From positions 372,001 to 436,000 of the forward strand of contig NZ_OY764865.1 of the NCBI RefSeq assembly GCF_963668515.1: a stretch of DNA of 64,000 nt, written 5' to 3'. Shown here piece after piece: positions 1-10,068 of the stretch (its first letter is position 1; every line of letters starts with the position of its first letter). The translations under genes were made by a program, and so were the position numbers. The notes under the pieces were generated by a model that did no database searches, was not told where the DNA came from, and saw only the letters and a list, made by a program, of their open reading frames with translations. Source of the DNA: an uncultured Ilyobacter sp. (GTDB lineage: Bacteria > Fusobacteriota > Fusobacteriia > Fusobacteriales > Fusobacteriaceae).

Positions 1-989
1 ATTACCTTTACTTTTACTATGTCTCCTACTTTTACAAATTCAGAAACATTTATCTTCTTTTTATTCCATGTGAAATCAGAAAGATGTACGAGTCCCTCTA
101 TCCCCTCTTCTAATTCAACAAAAGCTCCGAAAGATACCAGCTTAGTTACTTTTCCTTCTATTTCAGTTCCCACTGGATATTTTTCATCTGCAGTTTCCCA
201 AGGGTCTTGAGTCAATCGTTTTACAGATAGTTTTAATGATTTTTTATCTTTATCTAGAGATATTATTTTAGCCTGAAGCTTGTCTCCAGTTTTGTATATA
301 TCAGATATCTTATCTACTTTACCCCAAGATAATTCTGAGATGTGAATAAATCCATTTGATTTTCCTACTCTTACAGATATTCCGAAGTCTAGAATATTTT
401 TCACTTCTACTTCCATTACATCCCCTAGGTTGAGTTTGTTGAAAAATTCCTCCTGTTCCTTTAGACGAATATCTTTTTTCGAAACTAAGATCTTCTTCCC
501 TCTTCTGTCCTCTTTTACATCTTTGATCATTACCTCTATATCGCTGCCTACAAATTTCTCTCCGTCCTTCATAGGGATTTCAGATAGTGAATTAGGAAGG
601 AAGGCCTGTTGAAAAAGTATATTTACAACATATCCACCCTTTACTCTTTTAACTATTTTACCTTTTACTACCTCTTTATTTTCAAAGGCTTTTACAAGTT
701 TTTCCCAGTTTTCTTCCATATCTATTTTTCTTCTAGAACCAATTAGAAAATCTCCGTCTTTTGTCTCTCCCATTAGAAGAATCTCAACTTCGTCCCCCTC
801 TTTGTATCCTTCTAACTCCTCAGTTCTCACTCTCACAGCTGTAGCTTGACCCACCACATCAAGATAAGTATAGTTTCTGTCCACCTGAGAAAGTATTCCC
901 TTAACTTTTTTACCTGTTTCCTCTTCATCTGGCAGGTAGTCGTTTAGTAGTGCCTCAAACTCGTCGTAAGCATTGTTATTATCAAACAT
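1..989 (-). CDS. rpsA: 30S ribosomal protein S1 (RpsA), C-terminus outside window
   Basis: S1 recruits mRNA to the 30S subunit through tandem OB-fold (S1) repeats. The frame is open from an ATG at 989 to the left edge, so about 329 N-terminal residues are visible. Four S1 repeats can be recognised; the third reads GFIHISELSW and the fourth GLVHLSDFTW, both typical of RNA-binding S1 repeats. The start is supported by GGGGG seven bases upstream. The ATG lies inside the 3' end of ispH, overlapping it by 8 nt (ATGTTTGA contains the ispH stop), so translation is probably coupled. In some Firmicutes and Fusobacteria IspH and S1 are fused in one polypeptide; here they are separate but overlapping. 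It is the last visible gene of the pts operon. Confidence 0.93.
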   Translation of the reverse strand, partial: MFDNNNAYDEFEALLNDYLPDEEETGKKVKGILSQVDRNYTYLDVVGQATAVRVRTEELEGYKEGDEVEILLMGETKDGDFLIGSRRKIDMEENWEKLVKAFENKEVVKGKIVKRVKGGYVVNILFQQAFLPNSLSEIPMKDGEKFVGSDIEVMIKDVKEDRRGKKILVSKKDIRLKEQEEFFNKLNLGDVMEVEVKNILDFGISVRVGKSNGFIHISELSWGKVDKISDIYKTGDKLQAKIISLDKDKKSLKLSVKRLTQDPWETADEKYPVGTEIEGKVTKLVSFGAFVELEEGIEGLVHLSDFTWNKKKINVSEFVKVGDIVKVKV

Positions 990-1851
990 CAATAATCCCC
1001 CTTAATTTATTTTCTATTTTTATTATTATTTCTTCTGGTGTTGATGCTCCGGCGGTTATGCCTACTTTTTTCATTCCGGCAAGCCAATCCGTGCATATAT
1101 CTTCCGCCTCCTGTATCAGGTAGGTGTTAGGGTTTATCCCCTTTGATATATCATATAATTTCCTCGTATTCGAGCTCTTCTTTCCTCCTATTACAAGCAC
1201 CAAATCTACCTCGCCTGCAAGTTTTCCAGCAGCTTTCTGCCTTACGAAAGTGGCTCCGCAAATCTTGTTAAATATCTCTGCATTAGGGAAATAATTATTA
1301 ATGTACTCCCTTACCTTTTCAAAACTATTTTTATTCAAAGTTGTCTGAGTCAGTACGGCATATTTGCCATTTTTATCAATTCCAGAATCTACAAGTTCAT
1401 CTAGATCCTTAAAAGTATAGACTCTTTCTCCAAAAGATATTATTCCCTTAACTTCAGGATGATTTCTGTCACCTATAAAGATAGTATCATAACCTTTTTT
1501 TTCCATTTCAACAAGGGTATTTCTTATTTCGGTAACAAAGGAACAGGCTGCATCGTGTATCTCTACTTTTTTTTCTTCCAGTCTAGCATAAATTTCCTTT
1601 GTTGTTCCGTGGGCTCTTATTATTACAATATCCCCCTCTTTAAGATCATCCTCATTTTTAAGGAGGGTTCCCTCTTTCAGTATTTCTATGCCTTTCTTTC
1701 TTAGGTCTTCTATTACATGTTCATTGTGCACCAGCATTCCAAGCATAAAAATTCTTTTGTCTTTTTCCTTTATAGAGAGAGCCTCTGAAAGTTCTACCGC
1801 TTCTCTGACTCCAAAACAAAAACCCATTTTTTCAGCTCTTATTACTTCCAT
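982..1851 (-). CDS. ispH: 4-hydroxy-3-methylbut-2-enyl diphosphate reductase (IspH)
   Basis: This is the last enzyme of the MEP isoprenoid pathway; it reduces HMBPP to IPP and DMAPP with a [4Fe-4S] cluster. Counted from the chosen ATG (289 aa), the three cluster cysteines are C12 (GFCFGV), C103 (DAACSFV) and C198 (NKICGATFV). The E/T/N substrate residues of the family are also present. I chose the ATG at 1851 because it gives the usual family N-terminus (MEVIRAEKMGFC). An in-frame TTG at 1860 lies only 2 nt after GAGGAG and is less likely. It follows ptsH almost directly and overlaps rpsA. Dxr, also of the MEP pathway, is at 41.1-42.3 kb. Confidence 0.95.
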   Translation of the reverse strand: MEVIRAEKMGFCFGVREAVELSEALSIKEKDKRIFMLGMLVHNEHVIEDLRKKGIEILKEGTLLKNEDDLKEGDIVIIRAHGTTKEIYARLEEKKVEIHDAACSFVTEIRNTLVEMEKKGYDTIFIGDRNHPEVKGIISFGERVYTFKDLDELVDSGIDKNGKYAVLTQTTLNKNSFEKVREYINNYFPNAEIFNKICGATFVRQKAAGKLAGEVDLVLVIGGKKSSNTRKLYDISKGINPNTYLIQEAEDICTDWLAGMKKVGITAGASTPEEIIIKIENKLRGIIDV

Positions 1852-1860
1852 ATCTGCCAA

Positions 1861-2130
1861 TTACTCCTCATTGAATTTTTTGACTTCTATGAGATCTCTC
1901 AGTGCTTCTAACAAATGATTTTCATCTTCTCCATCAGCCTCGAGAATTAGAGTTCTCCCTTGCTCTGCAGCCAAAAGCATAAGACCCATTATACTTTTAC
2001 CGTTAACCTCTTCATCATCACATTTTACAATTACATCTGAATCAAATTCGCTAGCAGTCTGCACAAAAAGAGAGGAAGGTCTTGCATGAAGTCCGGCCTT
2101 GTTTTTAATCTGTACCTCTATACTCTTCAT
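1861..2130 (-). CDS. ptsH: Phosphocarrier protein HPr
   Basis: HPr is the small cytoplasmic phosphocarrier of the sugar PTS and passes phosphate from enzyme I to sugar-specific EIIA. It has 89 aa, the usual length. The active-site His15 lies in GLHARP and Ser46 in GKSIMGLM. Ser46 is the residue phosphorylated by HPr kinase in organisms that have HprK, so regulation of the Firmicute kind is possible, but no hprK is in the window. AGGAGG precedes the start. It lies directly downstream of ptsI and only about 10 nt upstream of the ispH ATG. Confidence 0.96.
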   Translation of the reverse strand: MKSIEVQIKNKAGLHARPSSLFVQTASEFDSDVIVKCDDEEVNGKSIMGLMLLAAEQGRTLILEADGEDENHLLEALRDLIEVKKFNEE

Positions 2131-2151
2131 AAAGTGGTCCTCCTAAATATA

Positions 2152-3876
2152 TCATATCACATAATTTTTTAACAAATCTTTTACTTCTCTAGAATCCCTA
2201 CAGGATAATATTTTATTTTTCAATTTTCTTATATTATTCATATCGCTGTTTCTTATCAAGTGTTTCGCCCTTGGTAAAAAAGAAGCAAGCATACTCAAGT
2301 CTTTAATCCCAAAACTCATAAATGCTATTATAGCCATGGGGTCTCCAGCCATCTCACCGCAGACACTTACTTTTTTCCCGTGCCTTATTCCGGCTTCTGC
2401 CACCATATTTATTGCCCTAAGTACCGCAGGATCATAGCAGTCATAAAGATGTGCCACCTCATCACTCAGTCTGTCTGCAGCTAGTATATACTGAGTCAAG
2501 TCATTGGTTCCTATACTGAAGAAGTCTACCTTTTCTCCAAAAACATCTGCCAAAAGTGCAGCAGAGGGAACCTCTATCATTATTCCTACCTCTATATCAT
2601 CTTTATACTCTACTTTTGCGGCTTTCAATTCATTTTTGACCTCTTGGAGAATCTTCTCAGCTTCCTCTATTTCCCATAAATTTGTCACCATGGGATACAT
2701 TATTTTTATATTTCTCCCGTGGGCTACCCTTAGTATGGCTCTCAGCTGCTCTTTAAATATACTTTTATGGGACAAAGTAAATCTAAGGCCTCTAAGCCCT
2801 AGAAATGGATTTTCCTCATCGTTCATCTCATAATAAGATAGATGTTTATCTGCACCTATATCCAGAGTCCTTATTATTAAAGGTCTGTCTTCCCCCAAGT
2901 CATTATAGACTTTTTCATATATCTCCATCTGTTTTGTTTCACTTGGGAAAAATTCAGAATCCATATATATAAATTCCGACCTTAAAAGCCCTATTCCGTC
3001 GGGGTTTTTCTTCTTCAGATCCAGCATATCCAGATCTCCGCCAACGTTTATATTCAGATCTAATTTCCCACCGTCCAAAGTCACAGCAGGAAGTTCTGTT
3101 AGTTTTTCAAGTTCACAGACCTTCTTGTAAAGCTCTTCCTGTTCCTTCTCATAACTTTCAAAGACCTTGTCTGTAGCATCAATTATAACACACGAGCTTG
3201 ATTTTCTGGTATCAAGTATTATTTTACCGTCCCACTCTCTCTGCATGACACTTTTTGCACCCATCAAAGTTGGGATTCCAAGCGCCTTGGCTAGGATTGC
3301 CACATGGGATGTCTCTCCGCCATATTCAGTTATTATACCTAGAACATTTACGTTGTAGTGGTGTATTTTAAGCAGTTCTGTGGGAAAAAGTTCCTTTGTT
3401 ATTAAAATTTTTCCCTCTATATCCTCTAGCTCACCCTCTTCACTTAAAAGGTTCCGTATAAGCTTATCCCCTACATCTTGTATATCTAGACCTCTTTGCA
3501 TATACACAGGATCATTCAATTGATTAAACATGTCCACATATTTATCAATTACACTTTCCAATATTTTTTCTACATTTATCAGATCCGATGTTATACGGGT
3601 GTTTATTTCTGATAAAAGTACAGGGTCATCTAAGATCATTAGGTGCACATTTAAAATTTTAAGCTCATCACTATTTATTCTCCCCTTTAGAGAGTCTATG
3701 AGAAACTTTATCTCCTGTTTAGTCTCTTTAAGGGCGAACTTAAATCTGTTGATCTCTTCATCAACTTTGTCTTCATCTATTTTATACTCTGTAACGTCAA
3801 CCTTTTTCTTCTTTCTCAAGTAAGGCTGTCCTATTACAATCCCTTCGAATATAGATTTTCCTTCTAGCCTTTCCAT
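2152..3876 (-). CDS. ptsI: PTS enzyme I (phosphoenolpyruvate-protein phosphotransferase)
   Basis: Enzyme I takes phosphate from PEP and transfers it to HPr. It has 574 aa from the chosen start, the usual length. The swivelling domain carries the phosphorylated His191 in GGETSHVAI. The C-terminal PEP-binding barrel shows GLLRSEF, the GLRGLRFTL segment and VCGEMAGDP. I chose the third in-frame ATG (3876) because GAAGGGG lies 8 nt upstream; ATGs at 3882 and further upstream lack such spacing. A strong promoter lies about 40 bp upstream. Gene order ptsI-ptsH-ispH-rpsA links sugar uptake with isoprenoid and translation genes in one transcript. Confidence 0.96.
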   Translation of the reverse strand: MERLEGKSIFEGIVIGQPYLRKKKKVDVTEYKIDEDKVDEEINRFKFALKETKQEIKFLIDSLKGRINSDELKILNVHLMILDDPVLLSEINTRITSDLINVEKILESVIDKYVDMFNQLNDPVYMQRGLDIQDVGDKLIRNLLSEEGELEDIEGKILITKELFPTELLKIHHYNVNVLGIITEYGGETSHVAILAKALGIPTLMGAKSVMQREWDGKIILDTRKSSSCVIIDATDKVFESYEKEQEELYKKVCELEKLTELPAVTLDGGKLDLNINVGGDLDMLDLKKKNPDGIGLLRSEFIYMDSEFFPSETKQMEIYEKVYNDLGEDRPLIIRTLDIGADKHLSYYEMNDEENPFLGLRGLRFTLSHKSIFKEQLRAILRVAHGRNIKIMYPMVTNLWEIEEAEKILQEVKNELKAAKVEYKDDIEVGIMIEVPSAALLADVFGEKVDFFSIGTNDLTQYILAADRLSDEVAHLYDCYDPAVLRAINMVAEAGIRHGKKVSVCGEMAGDPMAIIAFMSFGIKDLSMLASFLPRAKHLIRNSDMNNIRKLKNKILSCRDSREVKDLLKNYVI

Positions 3877-3914
3877 GAACATAACCCCTTCATTAAGCAT
3901 AATCACTTAAATAC

Positions 3915-3943
3915 ATTATATCCTATTTTAAAGTAATTTTCAA
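3915..3943 (-). promoter_or_regulatory. Promoter of ptsI operon
   Basis: On the minus strand TTGAAA (3938-3943) and TATAAT (3915-3920) are separated by 17 bp. The pair sits about 40 bp before the ptsI start. There is no other strong candidate between the upstream terminator and ptsI. Confidence 0.75.
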
Positions 3944-4152
3944 TTTATTTGACTCTCTTTAATGTACAAATCCAAGTGCAAAGCAACCTTCTTGGCACTT
4001 TATTTTCAGTGGCCTGTAAACAAACTGTACCTTTTCCAGGACAACAAGTTCTTTTTATCCCCCTTATGCAGGCTACTCTTTTTCTCCAAATACCTGTTTT
4101 CAGACATTTTTTAACTATATTTCTCTTTTCTACTTAAAACCTTTTCCTCTCC
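3944..4152. other. Unassigned spacer with stem-forming segments and a Cys-rich open frame
   Basis: About 210 bp lie between the terminator of the upstream operon and the ptsI promoter. On the minus strand one frame stays open for about 66 codons, rich in Cys, Lys and Arg (segments KRTCCPGKGTVCLQ and RRLLCTWICTLK), but it has no ATG/GTG/TTG start and no ribosome binding site. The DNA also forms short stems: AAGTGC (3974-3979) with GCACTT (3995-4000), and alternatively CCAAG with CTTGG. It could be a gene remnant, a small RNA or a dispersed repeat. I do not recognise it. Confidence 0.3.
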
Positions 4153-4182
4153 AAAAAAAGCAGAGGGGTATTGACCCTCTGC
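4153..4182 (-). terminator. Terminator of glpA-like operon
   Basis: GCAGAGGG (4160-4167) and CCCTCTGC (4175-4182) form an 8-bp stem with a 7-nt loop. On the minus strand it is followed by seven T. It lies just downstream of the DUF1667 gene. Confidence 0.92.
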
Positions 4183-4205
4183 TCTCATAACTATATTCTT
4201 TTTTA

Positions 4206-4553
4206 CTACATGTCCCGGGTAATTACAAGATTCACACCTGTTCCAAAAATATCCTCAGCTATTACATCACCCATTTTTACCGGTCCCTTTGCCGATATGC
4301 TGTTTATCAGCTCCATGCATTTTACGTTTAATTCCTTAGGTATTGCTCCGTCTGTCTTTACAGGAACCCTGTTATGCAGTCCGTCTGTTATCTTTATCGT
4401 AGAAGTTAGTACCCTCGTAGGAGCAGTCAACTCTACAAATCCATATTTTTCACCTCTGGGACACAGATTTCCTGTCACCTTATAATCATTTTCTATATCC
4501 ACTTCAAGGTGGCATCCCATAGGACATACTATACAAATCAATTCTTTTTTCAT
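4206..4553 (-). CDS. DUF1667 family cysteine-rich protein of the glycerol-3-phosphate dehydrogenase module
   Basis: A 115-aa protein whose N-terminus holds CIVCPMGC followed by NLCPRG, giving four cysteines that could bind a metal or Fe-S cluster (inference). DUF1667 proteins are commonly encoded next to GlpA-like dehydrogenases and FAD/NAD oxidoreductases in anaerobes, as here, so it is probably a third subunit or electron-transfer partner; its biochemistry is poorly defined. The ATG at 4553 is preferred over the in-frame TTG at 4556, since AAGGACGG lies at normal distance. It is the last gene before the terminator at 4153-4182. Confidence 0.8.
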   Translation of the reverse strand: MKKELICIVCPMGCHLEVDIENDYKVTGNLCPRGEKYGFVELTAPTRVLTSTIKITDGLHNRVPVKTDGAIPKELNVKCMELINSISAKGPVKMGDVIAEDIFGTGVNLVITRDM

Positions 4554-4575
4554 CAAATATTCACCGTCCTTTTTC

Positions 4576-5835
4576 TTACTTAACTTCAGATATTGATACT
4601 TTTAATTCGTCTCCGACTATTTTATCAAGTATTTTTTTAGGTAATATTATTTTCTCCATCTCTCCTGGAGCCAGATGTTTTTTTGTAAGGGATACAAGAG
4701 TTTGATCTCCGTCTTTTACCTCTAACTTTACATCTCTGTAGACATTGTTTACTCTCATAAACACTTCTAATTTATCCTCTATATTCTCAAGTCTGATTTT
4801 CTGAGGAACAGTATAGCTAACTCCAAAGTTAGCCTTAACCTTCTTGTATACGTCGCTTTGTTTTACATTCCCGCTTATATATCTTGCGGCCGCTTTTCCC
4901 GCTCTTCTAGATTCTGCGCTCACAAAGTCAACAAGATCATGTACGTGTACTACGTTTCCGCATGCAAATATTCCTGGAACACTTGTTTCCATTAGCTCAT
5001 TTACAATAGGTCCCGAAGTTCTCTGATCTATATCTATTTTTGCAGTCCTAGAAAGTTCATTTTCAGGTATCAGTCCAACTGAAAGTAAAAGAGTGTCACA
5101 ATCATAGTGTATCTCAGTTCCAGGGATAGGTCTTCTGTTGGCATCTACCTTAGCTACAGTTATCCCCTCTACTCTCTCTTTTCCCTTTATGTTTGTTACA
5201 GTATGACTAAGTAATAGAGGTATATCATAGTCCTCTAAACACTGTACTATGTTTCTTGTAAGTCCTCCTGAGAAAGGCATAAGTTCTACTACTGCTTCTA
5301 CCTTAGCACCTTCTAGAGTCATTCTTCTAGCCATTATGAGACCTATGTCTCCAGATCCCAAGATCACTACTTTTTTACCTACCATGTAACCTTCCATGTT
5401 TATGAATCTCTGGGCTGCTCCTGCTGTAAATACTCCCGCAGGTCTGTCTCCCGGTATAGAGATCGCTCCTCTTGTTCTCTCTCTGCATCCCATAGCCATT
5501 ATTATCGCTTCAGCCTCTACTTCCATGTAGCCGTCTACAGTGTTTATCAGTTGAAGTCTCTTGCTGTTATCCATATGCAGAACCATAGTATCTAGTTTGT
5601 ACTCTATCCCTAGTTCCATCATCTGATTTATGAATCTCTGGGCATATTCAGGTCCTGTAAGTTCCTCCTTAAATTCGTGAAGTCCAAAACCATTATGAAT
5701 ACACTGCTGTAAAATTCCGCCTAATTCTTTATCTCTCTCTATTACTAATATATCTTTTACTCCATTATTCTTTGCCTCTATTGCCGCTGCAAGACCAGCT
5801 GGTCCTCCTCCTATAACTACAAGCTCACGTTTCAT
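4576..5835 (-). CDS. FAD/NAD(P)-dependent oxidoreductase, second component of G3P dehydrogenase module
   Basis: A pyridine-nucleotide-disulphide-oxidoreductase-like protein of 419 aa. The FAD-binding GGGPAGLAAA starts near residue 9, a second dinucleotide site (ILGSGDIGL) lies near residue 160, and the C-terminal FAD motif GIFACGNVVHVHD is present. No CxxC redox disulphide is evident. It is flanked by a GlpA-like dehydrogenase and a DUF1667 protein with 10-25 bp gaps, so it probably carries electrons from glycerol 3-phosphate oxidation to NAD or another carrier. It is analogous in position, not clearly homologous, to E. coli GlpB. A strong GGGAGG precedes the ATG. Confidence 0.85.
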   Translation of the reverse strand: MKRELVVIGGGPAGLAAAIEAKNNGVKDILVIERDKELGGILQQCIHNGFGLHEFKEELTGPEYAQRFINQMMELGIEYKLDTMVLHMDNSKRLQLINTVDGYMEVEAEAIIMAMGCRERTRGAISIPGDRPAGVFTAGAAQRFINMEGYMVGKKVVILGSGDIGLIMARRMTLEGAKVEAVVELMPFSGGLTRNIVQCLEDYDIPLLLSHTVTNIKGKERVEGITVAKVDANRRPIPGTEIHYDCDTLLLSVGLIPENELSRTAKIDIDQRTSGPIVNELMETSVPGIFACGNVVHVHDLVDFVSAESRRAGKAAARYISGNVKQSDVYKKVKANFGVSYTVPQKIRLENIEDKLEVFMRVNNVYRDVKLEVKDGDQTLVSLTKKHLAPGEMEKIILPKKILDKIVGDELKVSISEVK

Positions 5836-5849
5836 TATATAATACCTCC

Positions 5850-7277
5850 CTATTTCGTTTCCCCTGTTAGGATGTAAGAGTTCTTCTTATCTAAAACAAC
5901 CTCTTCCAAGCTCACATTCAGCTCTCTTGCCAATATCTCCTGAACTCTCGGACCGCAGAATCCTCCCTGACATCTTCCCATACCAGGTCTGCATCTCTTT
6001 TTTACTCCGTCTACAGTTCTTGCTCCTACTTTTCTATGAATAGAGCTTACAATTTCGCCCTCAGTTATATTCTCACATCTGCATATTACTCTTCCATACT
6101 GTGGATTTTCTTTTATCAGTTCTTTTTTCTCTTCTGCGCTTAGCTCCATAAATATTATCTGCTCTCTCTTAGGTTTGAAACCTTCTTTTTCTTTTACTTC
6201 CCCTAATTTTTCCACCGCCATTTTAGCAACATCAAGCCCTATGGCAGGTGCCGCAGAAAGTCCAGGAGATTTTATTCCTGCCACATCAAAGAATAGTGGC
6301 GCACCAGGTGCTTCCTCTATTATGAAGTCTCCTCTGTCTCCTTCAGCTCTAAGCCCTGCGAAACTTCTTATTGACTCTCTGAAGTGAATTCCAGGAACAG
6401 ATTTTACTGCATGCTCCTTTACAAATTCAAGTTGTTCTGTAGTTGTAGAGATATCATCTCTGTCATCCATATCTTGCGCGTCAGGCCCTAACAATAGGTT
6501 CCCGTGAACTGTAGGAGTTACCAGTATTCCTTTTCCAAGTTCTGTTGGACATTGGAATATTACCTGCCCTACAAGTTCTCCCTGTGTCTTATCCATTACA
6601 AAGTACTGACCTCTTCTAGGTTTTATCTTAAAAGTTTCTTCAGATACCATGTTGTGGATTTTATCTGCATAAACTCCCGAAGCATTTATTACTACCTTTG
6701 CCTCAAAGTTTCTTTCTTGAGTTATTATTCTGTATCCTGTTTCTAGCTTTTCTATATCAACAACGTCTTGATTCAATTCTATATTTACGCCATTCTCTGC
6801 TGCATTTTCAAGCATTGCTATAGTCAGTTCCCAAGGTCCTACAATCCCTGCTGTTTTAGCATGAAGAGCTGCTACAACTTTGTCGCTGATATGTGGCTCC
6901 ATTTTCTTTATTTCATCTTTTTCCAGTAACTCCATTTCAGGTATACCGTTTATGATTCCTCTTTTATACAGTAAATCTAAGTGTCCTCTTTCCTCTTCGG
7001 AAAAGGCAAGAACCAGAGATCCGCATCTTTCGAAAGGTACAGATAACTCATCGCATATTTCATCAAACATTGCATTTCCAAGAGTGTTGTATTTCGCCAT
7101 AAGAGTTCCCTCGTGAGCATCATACCCCGCATGCACAATCGCAGAATTCGCCTTTGTTGTTCCATTTGATACATCATTTTCTTTTTCTATCACCACTACA
7201 TTAAGTTCATATTTTGAAAGCTCCCTGGCAACAGAAGCGCCTATAACCCCAGCCCCAATTATCGCAACATCATACAT
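5850..7277 (-). CDS. glpA: GlpA-like FAD-dependent glycerol-3-phosphate dehydrogenase with C-terminal Bfd-like [2Fe-2S] domain
   Basis: Oxidises glycerol 3-phosphate to dihydroxyacetone phosphate. Residues 1-370 form a DAO-type FAD domain starting with IIGAGVIGAS. The C-terminal part has a Bfd-like domain with C399, C401, C429, C436 and C441 (CRCEN...RCRPGMGRCQGGFC), expected to bind an Fe-S cluster. It is 475 aa, shorter than E. coli GlpA (about 540). It is first of three genes with 10-25 bp spacing. It has its own promoter (7438-7465) and a leader terminator (7346-7397), so expression is probably released by GlpP when glycerol 3-phosphate is present. The symbol follows homology only. Confidence 0.88.
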   Translation of the reverse strand: MYDVAIIGAGVIGASVARELSKYELNVVVIEKENDVSNGTTKANSAIVHAGYDAHEGTLMAKYNTLGNAMFDEICDELSVPFERCGSLVLAFSEEERGHLDLLYKRGIINGIPEMELLEKDEIKKMEPHISDKVVAALHAKTAGIVGPWELTIAMLENAAENGVNIELNQDVVDIEKLETGYRIITQERNFEAKVVINASGVYADKIHNMVSEETFKIKPRRGQYFVMDKTQGELVGQVIFQCPTELGKGILVTPTVHGNLLLGPDAQDMDDRDDISTTTEQLEFVKEHAVKSVPGIHFRESIRSFAGLRAEGDRGDFIIEEAPGAPLFFDVAGIKSPGLSAAPAIGLDVAKMAVEKLGEVKEKEGFKPKREQIIFMELSAEEKKELIKENPQYGRVICRCENITEGEIVSSIHRKVGARTVDGVKKRCRPGMGRCQGGFCGPRVQEILARELNVSLEEVVLDKKNSYILTGETK

Positions 7278-7345
7278 ATCTCTTCTACCTCCCTAATAAA
7301 TAACTACATTCAAGGATCTTTATTTAAGAAAGAATACCAGATCAA

Positions 7346-7397
7346 TAAAAAATGCCAAGTAAACAGGAAGGTACAAAGGTACCCCTGCATACTTGGC
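7346..7397 (-). terminator. Leader terminator/attenuator upstream of glpA-like gene
   Basis: A long imperfect hairpin: GCCAAGTA (7354-7361) pairs with TACTTGGC (7390-7397), then CAGG with CCTG and GGTAC with GTACC. On the minus strand it is followed by ATTTTTTA. It lies between a good promoter and the glpA start, so it stops glpK read-through and can also attenuate the glpA transcript. This matches the layout of GlpP-controlled glpD leaders in Bacillus (established for that system, inferred here). Confidence 0.85.
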
Positions 7398-7437
7398 TCT
7401 CATAATCTCTCTTGCCTCTTATTTTGTTCTTATTTAT

Positions 7438-7465
7438 ATTATACTACTCTTTTGCTCATAGTCAA
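7438..7465 (-). promoter_or_regulatory. Promoter of glpA-like operon
   Basis: TTGACT (7460-7465) and TATAAT (7438-7443) with a 16-bp spacer on the minus strand. It gives a leader of about 150 nt carrying the terminator hairpin at 7346-7397. Confidence 0.75.
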
Positions 7466-7517
7466 TGTTTTTTTATTTTAAATCTCATGAAGTCATCAAA
7501 ACCAAGTTTTGTATTAA

Positions 7518-9137
<1,620 letters not shown>

Positions 9138-9167
9138 TTAATTTTATTTCATTTTTTTAATTTCAGT

Positions 9168-9887
9168 CTAGCTCCAAACACTTAGACATACCATGTACAC
9201 TTGCGCCCCTATAATTCCCCCCATAATGGGGGCCACTACTGGCACCCATGCATAAGCCCAGTCAGAGTCTCTCTTTCCTTTTATAGGAAGCATCGCATGG
9301 GCTATTCTAGGTCCCAGATCTCTTGCTGGATTTATGGCATATCCTGTAGGTCCACCAAGACTTAGACCCAACGACCACACAAGTATACCCACAAGCAGGG
9401 CTGCCATAGGACCTACGTTGTTGTTTCCGTTTGTTATTCCTAGTACTCCCATAACAAGCATCGCTGCACCTATTATCTCAGTTATCGCATTCCACTTAGC
9501 CCCGCTTATTGCAGGACCTGTAGAGAAAGTTGCCAGTTTCCCGTCTGCATCCTCTGTCTCATCATAATGCTGTTTATATGTAAGATATACAAGTACTCCT
9601 CCAGTAAATGCCCCAGCTACCTGAGCCGCTATATATCCAGGAACCATTGCCCAGTCAAAGGCACCTATAGTGGCAAGTGCTATTGTCACTGCCGGATTGA
9701 TGTGAGCTCCACTTACCCATCCTGTCACGTATACTGCTATTGCCACTGCGAATCCCCATCCAGCTGTGATAACTATCCATCCACTGTTGTTACCCTTACT
9801 CTTGTTTAGAACCACGTTTGCAACTACTCCGTTACCAAGTAATATTAGTATCATCGTACCTATAAACTCTGCTAAATAAACTCCCAT
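9168..9887 (-). CDS. glpF: Glycerol uptake facilitator (aquaglyceroporin)
   Basis: A membrane channel for glycerol diffusion, 239 aa, of the MIP family. The two pore motifs are N64-P65-A66 (GAHINPAV) and N186-P187-A188 followed by RD. The Asp after the second NPAR is characteristic of glycerol facilitators rather than water-only channels. Six hydrophobic segments can be seen. GGAGG precedes the ATG. The gene is preceded by a leader of about 200 nt containing a terminator hairpin and by a strong promoter with operator-like repeats. Confidence 0.96.
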   Translation of the reverse strand: MGVYLAEFIGTMILILLGNGVVANVVLNKSKGNNSGWIVITAGWGFAVAIAVYVTGWVSGAHINPAVTIALATIGAFDWAMVPGYIAAQVAGAFTGGVLVYLTYKQHYDETEDADGKLATFSTGPAISGAKWNAITEIIGAAMLVMGVLGITNGNNNVGPMAALLVGILVWSLGLSLGGPTGYAINPARDLGPRIAHAMLPIKGKRDSDWAYAWVPVVAPIMGGIIGAQVYMVCLSVWS

Positions 9888-9929
9888 TTCATCACTCCTC
9901 CTGTTTTTTTATATGCAATTTTTACAAAT

Positions 9930-9979
9930 AAAAAAACTACAAAAAGTCGGACACCCAAGATGTCGTTCTTTTGTAGTTT
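9930..9979 (-). terminator. Leader terminator/attenuator upstream of glpF
   Basis: AAACTACAAAA (9934-9944) pairs with TTTTGTAGTTT (9969-9979), and GACA with TGTC inside. On the minus strand the stem runs into seven T. It lies 45 nt before the glpF start and about 110 nt after the predicted transcription start, the position expected for a GlpP-responsive antitermination site. Confidence 0.88.
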
Positions 9980-10068
9980 CTTCATTCTCCTACTACATAT
10001 ATTATTTTTAAATTAAATTTCCATATTCATTGCTTCTGTTATTTAGAGTTTTCAGATCTTTTATTAGT

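Noticed and set aside
3949..4137. 62-codon plus-strand frame in the ptsI upstream spacer
   Set aside because: No ribosome binding site or promoter in that direction; composition is hydrophobic and low in charged residues, typical of a non-coding strand.
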